From Deferribacteres bacterium (GTDB lineage Bacteria > Nitrospirota > Thermodesulfovibrionia > UBA6902), in assembly GCA_013152795.1 (NCBI GenBank), contig JAADFS010000120.1, forward strand, positions 1 to 5,468: a stretch of 5,468 nt of DNA, written 5' to 3'. Position numbers and translations under genes: made by a program. Under the pieces are notes generated by a model. The model was not told the origin of the DNA, ran no database searches, and saw nothing but the letters and a program-made list of their open reading frames with translations. Shown here piece by piece: positions 1 to 5,468 of this stretch. Numbering within the stretch: the stretch's first letter is position 1; each line of letters starts with the position of its first letter.

Positions 1-1
1 A

Positions 2-991
2 TCAAAACCCAAGATAAGGATCCACGGCGAGCTGCAGGACATTGATCATCCGGAACTGACAAACGAGGAGCTGCAGAGTATCCTCTTTGAGATCGCAACC
101 GAAGAGCAGCAGAAGGCGTTCCTTGCCAGGCGGGACCTGGATTTTGCGTATGAAATCCCCGGTGTTGCGCGATTCAGGGCGAATTATTTTGACCAGAAGA
201 GGGGCATGGGCGCTGTATTCAGGGTTATCCCGACCAATATACTATCCGTGGAAGACCTGGGGTTGCCGCCGCAGATACTGAAGCTGACGCAGTTGAGCAG
301 GGGACTCGTGCTGGTGACCGGGCCTACGGGAAGCGGAAAGTCCACCACACTGGCCGCGATTATAGATTACATAAACACACACCGGAAAGATCATATATTG
401 ACGATCGAGGACCCTGTCGAGTTCGTCCATGAGAACAAGGGCTGTCTGGTCAACCACCGGGAGATAGGCAACCATACCGATTCTTTTGCCACTGCCCTGA
501 GGGCCGCCCTGAGGGAGGACCCAGACGTTATTCTCGTGGGCGAGATGCGCGACCTGGAGACCATAGAGCTTGCCATAACCGCGGCGGAGACAGGGCACCT
601 CGTCTTCGGCACGCTTCATACGAACTCTGCTGCCAAGACCATTGACCGCATAATCGACGCATTCCCGGCAGGGCAGCAGGCACAGATAAGGACCATGCTT
701 TCAGAGTCCTTGAAAGGTGTTATCTGCCAGCAATTGCTGAAAAGGAGCGACAGGCCGGGACGAGTGGCCGCCCTCGAGATACTCTTCTGCAAGACCGCGG
801 TCGCCAATCTGATCAGGGAGGGCAAGACATTCCAGATCACCTCCGTGATGCAGACAGCCAAAGGCGAAGGCATGCAGCTTATGGATCAGGCGATCATGGA
901 GTTTCTGATGCAGAAAAAGGTCTCGCCGGAAGAGGCATATCTGAAGGCGAATGACAAAAACGCCTTCCAGAGATTTCTGAAGAAGACTTAA
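2..991 (+). CDS. pilT: Type IV pilus retraction ATPase PilT, 5'-truncated by window edge
   Basis: Hexameric AAA-like ATPase of the secretion NTPase superfamily that powers pilus retraction (twitching motility) at the inner-membrane base of the pilus. The frame is open from base 2, giving 329 visible residues. PilT proteins are usually about 345-360 residues, so only some 20-30 N-terminal residues are missing. Visible residues 1-70 match the N-terminal PAS-like domain (YEIPGVARFRANYF). The Walker A motif GPTGSGKST is at 107-115, the Asp box TIEDPVEF at 134-141, Walker B with DPDVILVGEMRD at about 173-184, and the His box GHLVFGTLHTN at 198-208. The retraction-associated AIRNLIRE motif appears as AVANLIRE (266-273). 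An internal ATG at 206 lies inside the conserved N-domain and is not the true start. The gene ends 8 bases before the convergent protease gene, and no hairpin terminator is visible after its stop. PilU or a related paralogue is possible, but the motif set favours PilT. Confidence 0.93.
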   Translation, partial: SKPKIRIHGELQDIDHPELTNEELQSILFEIATEEQQKAFLARRDLDFAYEIPGVARFRANYFDQKRGMGAVFRVIPTNILSVEDLGLPPQILKLTQLSRGLVLVTGPTGSGKSTTLAAIIDYINTHRKDHILTIEDPVEFVHENKGCLVNHREIGNHTDSFATALRAALREDPDVILVGEMRDLETIELAITAAETGHLVFGTLHTNSAAKTIDRIIDAFPAGQQAQIRTMLSESLKGVICQQLLKRSDRPGRVAALEILFCKTAVANLIREGKTFQITSVMQTAKGEGMQLMDQAIMEFLMQKKVSPEEAYLKANDKNAFQRFLKKT

Positions 992-999
992 AAGATTAA

Positions 1000-3258
1000 T
1001 TATACCTGTTTTTTCATATTCCGCATGAATTCGAGGTCCCTTCTGCTCCTCTCGGTCATCCTGTCTTCCACTTCCTTTTTGCTGAGTCCCATGAGAATTT
1101 CGTAGGCGTTGTATTTCGTCTTGCAGAAGTATATGTCAAAGGGGTCCCGCTTCCCCGCCGTCCTGAAGATCCTTATGCCCGGCACATCCTTTTTCTGTAT
1201 GTACTCGAATTCCATGTTTACGAGAAGGGGCTCGATGTCATATTTGTTCTGCCACGGCACGCATGCGCCTTCCATCGTAAGGTCGATATCCATTATGGAC
1301 CTTACTTTTTCGGTGACCCCTGCGACTGCGAGAATGATCTCGCCGGTCAGGGAGCCGGTTATCCCGTACTTCTGGTTTACCGGCTGCTGTATGTAATCGG
1401 ATATCAGGCCCACGTCCATGGCCACGGATGCGCTGTCGCCCTCAACCCCTCCGTGCGCCTGTATGTACTCGATATGCATCTCGTATCCCACATAAGGGGC
1501 CCCCACCCTCTGCAGGAGCTTTTTTATCGATGCCCTCACGTTCTGGGCCGCGGCCTTGGCGATATCCCCGATCTTCCCGGGCGCGGTGATTATATCCGAC
1601 CCGCCGGTGTTGATCTGGCAGTGTATGGGCAGGGGCTGGCCGAACATGCGCCCGCTTGCGCTTGAATGTATTACCGCAAGGCCCACCACGTACCCTATTG
1701 AATCCGTCATGGATGTTATGTATTTTTTCAGGTCTTTCTTGTGTTCGGTTATCTCCTTGGAGACCGCCCCTTCAAGGCTTAAATGCTCCCTGAGCGCCCT
1801 CCTGACATGGGCGGGTTCCACGAGTTCGGAATTGTCGACTATTGCATCAAGCTCCGCTGTCTTGATAACCCCGTTGATGGGCCTCAACAGGCAGCTCAGT
1901 TTTCCGTCAGCGCTCCTGCATCTGAGTTCCTTTACAATCTCGGCAACGGCGTCCCTTGAGAACTCCCGCACCTTCAGGGTATAGTCAGCCGGGAGTTTCC
2001 TGCCGAATATCTGTTCGCTCCTCCTCCTGACACCTTCGTGACCTTCTTTCTCCATGACCTTGCCCCATGTCTCTTCAAATTCCCGTTCGAGGTTGTTGAT
2101 CTCCTGCTTGATATACTGTGCAACCTGCATGACATGCTCTGCGGTCTCGGGTACCGCGCTTTCCATGTGGATAATCTCACCCTTGTCTTCTATCCTGCTG
2201 AGAAAGGCGCCCTCACCCTCTTCCTGCAGGTGCTGTAATGTGTCGTGGTTGCAGCAGGCGATGATTATATTGTCGGCCCTCAGATAATTCTCGGACCTGT
2301 CGGCGGCCCCGCTGCCGGTGTTTCTTCCGCCCTCGAGTATGTATTTTTTCTCCTGCATGATCTCAAGCAGGCTCGACATGTATCTTGTCTTGATAAGGGT
2401 CTTCAGCTCGTCGATGTAGATTATCGGGGACTTTGCATGCGCGCCCAGATATGCCCTCTTGTGTATGGGTGTGTGCAGGTTGCCGGACTGGTAGGGGTCG
2501 TGCCTGAAGCCGCCCTTCATGTTCTTGGAGTCCGGCTCCGAAACGTTCACCATGAGGCTGGTATCCTTGCGGGGATCATACAGGATTTCAGGAATCATGT
2601 CAGTGAGGTGCTTTAGGTTTACGGACTTGCCGGACTGGACCTCGCGCTGGATCTTCTCCTGCACCCTGTGGTTGTTCTCCTGCATGAACATGAATATGGC
2701 GCCTATGCCGCTCAGGCCGGTGAGGACAAACGCAGCGGGGAAATAAATACCCGCCGCAATGCTCAGGAACATTGCCCCCAGGAGGAAATTCCTGACCTTC
2801 CTGGCTGATGCTATCTGCTCGGACAGGGAGAACTCTTCTATACTGTTTTTTGCGGCCTCTATCTCCTCCCTGACGAGTTCTATGTACCTGTCGAGTTTTT
2901 CCGGGTCGGCATATGCAAATCTTACGTGATTGTTGTCCTTGCCCGGGTAAGCGGCGATGGACTCTTTGGGCCTGATATAATCCCCCAGGGATTTCTCCAG
3001 AACATGCCTGAACATGCCGGCAAGCATTGATTTGCCCGTGCCGGGCTTGCCGACCATGAGCATATGCCCCTTGTTCTGCGCGATCTTCCTGATGGCCTTC
3101 TTGGCATTGTCCTGGAATATGACCTTTTCAATCGGGTCATCAGGTATCCTTATCTGGGACGTGTCCCTGAGATAATTCAGATTCTTTTTCAGGGTCTGGG
3201 GGTAGAGCATAAGCTCCCTGACCCACTTGTAATCATTCTCATTGTATACGTCAGACAT
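1000..3258 (-). CDS. lonB: Membrane-anchored LonB-like ATP-dependent protease
   Basis: 752-residue AAA+ serine protease resembling archaeal-type LonB, expected to unfold and degrade proteins at the cytoplasmic face of the membrane. Walker A GKPGTGKS is at 70-77. Two hydrophobic segments at about 157-192 sit between Walker A and Walker B, the placement typical of LonB. Walker B IIYIDEL is at 279-285, followed by a LonB-like stretch (MQEKKYILEG, then IIIACCNHDT with the likely sensor-1 Asn337). The protease domain spans about 515-680. The catalytic Ser609 lies in GGVEGDSAS and the catalytic Lys651 in GVTEK. A basic, charged tail (about 680-752) extends beyond the usual Lon end. The ATG start is supported by AAGGGA 8 bases upstream. 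It overlaps the stop of the upstream unknown gene by 8 bases, indicating co-transcription and probably translational coupling. Archaeal LonB proteins are about 620-650 residues, so this one is long. Family assignment is firm; substrates are unknown. Confidence 0.9.
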   Translation of the reverse strand: MSDVYNENDYKWVRELMLYPQTLKKNLNYLRDTSQIRIPDDPIEKVIFQDNAKKAIRKIAQNKGHMLMVGKPGTGKSMLAGMFRHVLEKSLGDYIRPKESIAAYPGKDNNHVRFAYADPEKLDRYIELVREEIEAAKNSIEEFSLSEQIASARKVRNFLLGAMFLSIAAGIYFPAAFVLTGLSGIGAIFMFMQENNHRVQEKIQREVQSGKSVNLKHLTDMIPEILYDPRKDTSLMVNVSEPDSKNMKGGFRHDPYQSGNLHTPIHKRAYLGAHAKSPIIYIDELKTLIKTRYMSSLLEIMQEKKYILEGGRNTGSGAADRSENYLRADNIIIACCNHDTLQHLQEEGEGAFLSRIEDKGEIIHMESAVPETAEHVMQVAQYIKQEINNLEREFEETWGKVMEKEGHEGVRRRSEQIFGRKLPADYTLKVREFSRDAVAEIVKELRCRSADGKLSCLLRPINGVIKTAELDAIVDNSELVEPAHVRRALREHLSLEGAVSKEITEHKKDLKKYITSMTDSIGYVVGLAVIHSSASGRMFGQPLPIHCQINTGGSDIITAPGKIGDIAKAAAQNVRASIKKLLQRVGAPYVGYEMHIEYIQAHGGVEGDSASVAMDVGLISDYIQQPVNQKYGITGSLTGEIILAVAGVTEKVRSIMDIDLTMEGACVPWQNKYDIEPLLVNMEFEYIQKKDVPGIRIFRTAGKRDPFDIYFCKTKYNAYEILMGLSKKEVEDRMTERSRRDLEFMRNMKKQV

Positions 3259-4423
3259 TCTGATATTCCCTTATCGAATCCAGCAGATACAGTTTTCCTG
3301 CATCCGAGACCGATGTCTTTTTATCTATTTCCGAGTACAACTCGGGCAGTTGACTCCTGATGGGCTCAAGGGCCCTGAAGTCGTGCATCACCGTTATATT
3401 CGTAAAGACCCTGCGCCTGCCGGTCCCGGTATCAGGCACGAAATTAAAGAACACTATGCTCTGGAAAGAATTCAGCATGTTTGTAATCGCGTTCTTTTCG
3501 TCCTCACCGATATTGAATGCACTGAAGATCTTGCGGTATGTCTCGGGCAGGCGTTTTACAGAGTATTTCTGTTCCAGTTGTTTTGAAAAAAACAGTTTCA
3601 GCGGCATGGCCTCTCCCCTGATGCAAAGGGCAAGGGCATCCTCAAGCCGCGGGTCCGTCCTGACGGACTGCTCAAAGATATGCATGTAATGGACAAGTGC
3701 GCCGTCGTCAACCCAGAATTCGAATCCGTAGTCCGCATCCAGAACGCAGTATGCGGTCCGGTTCTCCCGGTTGAACTTTATCAGGCGGTAATAATTGTCC
3801 GGGTTGAATGTGTCGAATTTAAACCCCCTCATTTCGAAGAGACCGTTCATGAGATAGGCCCTGTTGAAGACGACCTTTGTCTTCCTGGACATTGAGTTAA
3901 CCAGGAAATTTATCTTCTCGTTCAGGCTTCCCTGCAGGTTCAGGGTATACCGGTTTCCGCTTATCTCTTCGCATATGGCGGTGATATCCTCAACCTTATG
4001 CCTGTCCAGCTTGGCAAGCTTTTTCTGGACCGGATCATAGGGCCTGAGCATCTCGCTGATCTTGATGAAATGTGCGTTGAGGCCTTCATCCCTGAAATCC
4101 GGGGTTCCTATCCTTGAGGATGAGATGATTTCCTCGACAAGGGCGCCGCTGGCTCCGGCACGTCGGCGCTTTCTGAACAGGCGAGTCAAGATGCCGGACT
4201 GTGGTTTGCGGTAGCGCACCTTGCAGCCCACCACCTTTTCTTCCAGCGAGATGGTATCCGGATTGAGCAGATAATGCGCCAGTTCGGATATCCTGTATTC
4301 CGTAACAGGCCCGGAGACGGGCTCTTTACAGATACTGCTCAGATCCAGATTGACAAAATCGCCCCTGGAGATTATCCAGATTCTGCGGGTCCTTTTCTCT
4401 CCTGTATCAGCGGGCTTATCCAT
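3251..4423 (-). CDS. Conserved-looking protein of unknown function, coupled to LonB-like protease
   Basis: I do not recognise this protein (390 residues from ATG 4423; 395 from an in-frame TTG at 4438). It looks cytoplasmic, with no signal peptide and no membrane segment. Counting from the TTG, residues 1-60 carry a short basic and hydrophobic start (RRIWIISRGDFVNLDL). A very basic patch RLFRKRRR lies at about 86-93. A mixed alpha/beta region of about 120-395 is rich in aromatic residues (for example FEFWVDDGALVHYMHIFE near 239-256). No nucleotide-binding, metal-binding or protease motif is evident. The long open frame, normal codon use and 8-base overlap with the protease gene support it being real. 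Start choice is uncertain because neither ATG 4423 nor TTG 4438 has a Shine-Dalgarno sequence; the nearest purine run, AAAAAGG at 4461-4467, is over 20 bases away. Its position suggests a role as substrate, adaptor or regulator of the protease, which is inference from context only. Confidence 0.8.
   Translation of the reverse strand: MDKPADTGEKRTRRIWIISRGDFVNLDLSSICKEPVSGPVTEYRISELAHYLLNPDTISLEEKVVGCKVRYRKPQSGILTRLFRKRRRAGASGALVEEIISSSRIGTPDFRDEGLNAHFIKISEMLRPYDPVQKKLAKLDRHKVEDITAICEEISGNRYTLNLQGSLNEKINFLVNSMSRKTKVVFNRAYLMNGLFEMRGFKFDTFNPDNYYRLIKFNRENRTAYCVLDADYGFEFWVDDGALVHYMHIFEQSVRTDPRLEDALALCIRGEAMPLKLFFSKQLEQKYSVKRLPETYRKIFSAFNIGEDEKNAITNMLNSFQSIVFFNFVPDTGTGRRRVFTNITVMHDFRALEPIRSQLPELYSEIDKKTSVSDAGKLYLLDSIREYQNV
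3267..3272 (-). promoter_or_regulatory. Shine-Dalgarno site for the LonB-like protease
   Basis: AAGGGA on the minus strand lies 8 bases before the ATG at 3258, inside the 3' end of the upstream gene. It fixes the start of the protease gene and indicates that the protease can be initiated on its own as well as by coupling to the upstream stop codon. Confidence 0.6.
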
Positions 4424-4438
4424 AACAGATGATTTCAA

Positions 4439-4565
4439 AACAAAAACGGTGAATATATTACCTTTTTCTATATCGGCTTATATAATCAAAAAATTAACCT
4501 TCCGGCGCTTTATAAAGGTTCTACGGCAGCCTCTTTGCCCCTGTTTATTGCACCTTAAGGTAAAG
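4439..4565. other. AT-rich intergenic leader of the unknown gene/lonB pair
   Basis: The gap between the PsiE-like gene's stop and the unknown gene's start holds a likely terminator (see 4488-4520), the perfect 10-base palindromes ACCTTAAGGT (4552-4561) and CTTTATAAAG (4508-4517), and a strongly AT-rich stretch at about 4439-4495. The promoter for the two-gene unit should lie in the AT-rich stretch, but I cannot find a convincing -35/-10 pair there, only several TATAA-like hexamers. No RNA gene or open frame with coding character is visible. Confidence 0.5.
4488..4520 (-). terminator. Possible intrinsic terminator after the PsiE-like gene
   Basis: Read on the minus strand, AACCTT (4520-4515) pairs with AAGGTT (4501-4496) across a 13-base loop, followed by AA and then six T (4493-4488). 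The stem is only 6 bp (7 with a G-T pair) and the loop is large, so strength is uncertain. It sits about 45 bases beyond the PsiE-like stop codon, as expected for a terminator separating that gene from the downstream unknown gene/lonB pair. It could instead be an attenuator-like leader element of that pair. Confidence 0.4.
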
Positions 4566-5009
4566 TTATTCAAGCCTGTGAGCCTTTACGGACAGATAAT
4601 ATGCAATCATGAGAATTATGACCACCACAGCGCTGAGGCCGATCTCATACAGTTTCTCCACGGCAACGTGTTCCATGAGCGAGGTCTGGGCCTCTATCAG
4701 CAGTATCCTCCTTACAGCCGCTATTATCCCGATAGCCAGAAACGGGCTCAGTGAAAATTTCTGTCTCTTCAAAAACCTGATAACCGTCCACAGCAGCTCA
4801 AGGATTATCAGGGCAAGCAGTACATCGTTCACCAGTGCGATTACGGAATAACGTGAGGGCTCCAGTATGTTCAGAAAGGCGTAAAACAGCATGAAACCGC
4901 ATGCAATAAGAAGCAGAATGGCGGCGATCACGTGAAACAGTATATCAGCCTTCAGCAGGAATTTCCTGAAGATATCGGCGCTTGAAAGTGTCTTTTTCGG
5001 TTTCATCAT
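4566..5009 (-). CDS. PsiE-family (phosphate-starvation-inducible E-like) membrane protein
   Basis: 147-residue inner-membrane protein resembling the PsiE family, whose E. coli founder is a phosphate-starvation-induced protein of about 136 residues with unknown biochemical function. Four hydrophobic segments are visible at about 24-47, 56-78, 88-106 and 122-141. The family-like core NDVLLALIILELLWTVIRFL (61-80) is followed by a basic loop KRQK and by PFLAIGIIAAVRRILLIEA (89-107). The N-terminus is basic and cytoplasmic-looking (MMKPKK), and there is no cleavable signal peptide. Two adjacent ATG codons (5009 and 5006) could serve as start. AAGG at 5022-5025 is a weak, rather distant ribosome-binding site. 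It appears to be a single-gene unit, with its own promoter at 5074-5101 and a possible terminator at 4488-4520. Phosphate control is not shown here, as no full Pho box is present. Family call is good; function is open. Confidence 0.8.
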   Translation of the reverse strand: MMKPKKTLSSADIFRKFLLKADILFHVIAAILLLIACGFMLFYAFLNILEPSRYSVIALVNDVLLALIILELLWTVIRFLKRQKFSLSPFLAIGIIAAVRRILLIEAQTSLMEHVAVEKLYEIGLSAVVVIILMIAYYLSVKAHRLE

Positions 5010-5056
5010 GACAAACGTCGACCTTGCCGGATTCTCTGTACAACGGAAAAACAGGC

Positions 5057-5070
5057 AGTTGTTACCAACT
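5057..5070. repeat. Short inverted repeat just downstream of the PsiE-like promoter
   Basis: AGTTG-TTAC-CAACT is a 5-bp inverted repeat with a 4-base centre. It falls at about the predicted transcription start of the PsiE-like gene, where a repressor operator or a small 5'-leader hairpin could lie. Short palindromes of this size also arise by chance, so the functional reading is speculative. Confidence 0.3.
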
Positions 5071-5073
5071 ATT

Positions 5074-5101
5074 ATTATAGTTTAAATAAAAACCGCCTCA
5101 A
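5074..5101 (-). promoter_or_regulatory. Sigma70-type promoter of the PsiE-like gene
   Basis: On the minus strand TTGAGG (5101-5096) is separated by 16 bases from a perfect TATAAT (5079-5074). Four of six -35 bases match consensus. Transcription would start near 5066, leaving a leader of about 57 bases before the ATG at 5009. The -35 region lies within the terminator hairpin of the upstream gene. Confidence 0.6.
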
Positions 5102-5112
5102 TATGATAGCGG
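5088..5112 (-). terminator. Intrinsic terminator of the hydantoinase B-like gene
   Basis: Starting 6 bases after the TGA (5121-5119), the minus strand reads CCGC (5112-5109), then an inner TCA-TAT-TGA mini-stem, then GCGG (5096-5093), followed directly by TTTTTATTT. The outer stem has 4 GC pairs, interrupted by a small internal loop before the 3-bp inner stem. The position right after the stop and the T-run support termination; the short stem suggests moderate efficiency. Confidence 0.55.
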
Positions 5113-5118
5113 AAATTC

Positions 5119-5468
5119 TCATGTCTCTTTCCCGTACCCTCCCCCTCCGGGGGTCTTGATGACAATGGAATCACCGCCGTCAACCCTTAAGACCTCCCTG
5201 TGTCCCAGCATTGTTGTCTTCCCATCCTTGCTTTTAAGCAGGTTCTCTCCCTTCTTCGCCGGTCCGCCGCCCTTTATGCCGTAGGGCGCATAAACCCTCC
5301 GCTCGGATATTATGGACACGGCCGCGGGCCTGAGGAACCTTATCTCCCTTACCACGCCGTCGCCCCCGCGGAATTTTCCCCTGCCGCCCGAGCCCTTCCG
5401 GAGCCTGAACTGCTCAAGCCTGATGCCCGGATGCCTGAACTCGAGGATTTCAGGGTCTGTAATCCTGG
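5119..5468 (-). CDS. hyuB: Hydantoinase B/oxoprolinase-family subunit, C-terminal 115 residues
   Basis: C-terminal part of a HyuB-type protein. These pair with a HyuA-type ATP-binding subunit in N-methylhydantoinase, 5-oxoprolinase and related ATP-dependent ring-opening or carboxylating enzymes of the cytoplasm. The frame is open from 5466 (two bases of a partial codon lie beyond it) to TGA at 5119. Visible family signatures, in order, are RITDPEILEFRHPGIRLEQF, the glycine-rich GGRGKFRGGDGVVREIRF, APYGIKGGGPAKKGEN, and the closing VIKTPGGGGYG. Full-length members are about 500-600 residues, so roughly four fifths lie outside the window. An internal GTG at 5355 is in the middle of the conserved GGDGVVREI and is not a start. 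The C-terminus GGGGYGKET is normal, so the gene is cut by the window edge and not broken. The exact substrate cannot be told from this end, and a HyuA partner, if present, would be upstream beyond the edge. Confidence 0.88.
   Translation of the reverse strand, partial: RITDPEILEFRHPGIRLEQFRLRKGSGGRGKFRGGDGVVREIRFLRPAAVSIISERRVYAPYGIKGGGPAKKGENLLKSKDGKTTMLGHREVLRVDGGDSIVIKTPGGGGYGKET

Noticed and set aside
242..619. 125-residue minus-strand open frame inside pilT
   Set aside because: Antisense shadow of the conserved PilT ATPase motifs; no plausible start signal or recognisable protein.
992..1020. Possible bidirectional terminator between pilT and the protease gene
   Set aside because: There are only 8 bases between the stop codons. 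A T-run follows on the plus strand, but no stem precedes it, so no intrinsic terminator can be supported.
1556..1984. 142-residue open frame on the plus strand inside the protease gene
   Set aside because: It lies wholly antisense to a well-supported Lon protease domain and its translation has no family resemblance; it reflects codon bias of the real gene.
4523..4541. Sigma54-like GG-N10-GC spacing on both strands
   Set aside because: The invariant GG and GC are spaced correctly, but the flanking bases match TGGCAC/TTGCA poorly. The plus-strand version faces no gene, and the minus-strand version would lie upstream of the likely terminator.
4350..4754. 134-residue plus-strand open frame spanning the 4439-4565 gap
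   Set aside because: It overlaps the unknown gene and the PsiE-like gene antisense, has no ribosome-binding site, and crosses AT-rich intergenic sequence with no coding character.
5102..5110. CTATCATA resembling a Pho box half-site upstream of the PsiE-like gene
   Set aside because: Tempting because E. coli psiE is PhoB-controlled, but the second direct-repeat half-site is absent at the 11-base spacing on either side and the bases are already part of the terminator hairpin.

Overview
The window looks like chromosomal DNA from a Gram-negative bacterium. It has moderate GC content, frequent AGG and ATA codons, and AT-rich intergenic gaps. A type IV pilus retraction ATPase together with a bacterial copy of the archaeal-type, membrane-anchored Lon (LonB) suggests a lineage such as Nitrospirota or Desulfobacterota. 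That placement is an inference from gene content, not a marker-gene result.

Layout, left to right. Bases 2-991 (+) hold a pilT-type twitching-motility ATPase that lacks only its extreme N-terminus at the window edge. It converges, with an 8-base gap, on a two-gene minus-strand unit. The promoter-distal gene of that unit (3258-1000) encodes a 752-residue LonB-like AAA+ protease with two membrane segments and an intact Ser/Lys pair. The promoter-proximal gene (about 4423-3251) encodes a soluble protein of about 390 residues that I do not recognise. Their ends overlap by 8 bases (ATGTCTGA), so they are probably co-expressed.

Upstream of this pair is a 127-base AT-rich gap with a probable terminator. 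Beyond it is a small four-helix membrane protein of the PsiE family (5009-4566, -), which has its own sigma70-like promoter (5074-5101). That promoter overlaps the probable intrinsic terminator (5088-5112) of the last gene, the C-terminal end of a hydantoinase B/oxoprolinase-type subunit (5468-5119, -), which continues past the right edge.

The most interesting element is the unknown protein coupled to the divergent LonB-like protease. A dedicated substrate, adaptor or regulator encoded with a membrane-anchored protease is a reasonable hypothesis, but the sequence alone does not prove it. I saw no tRNA, rRNA, CRISPR array, insertion sequence or phage gene.
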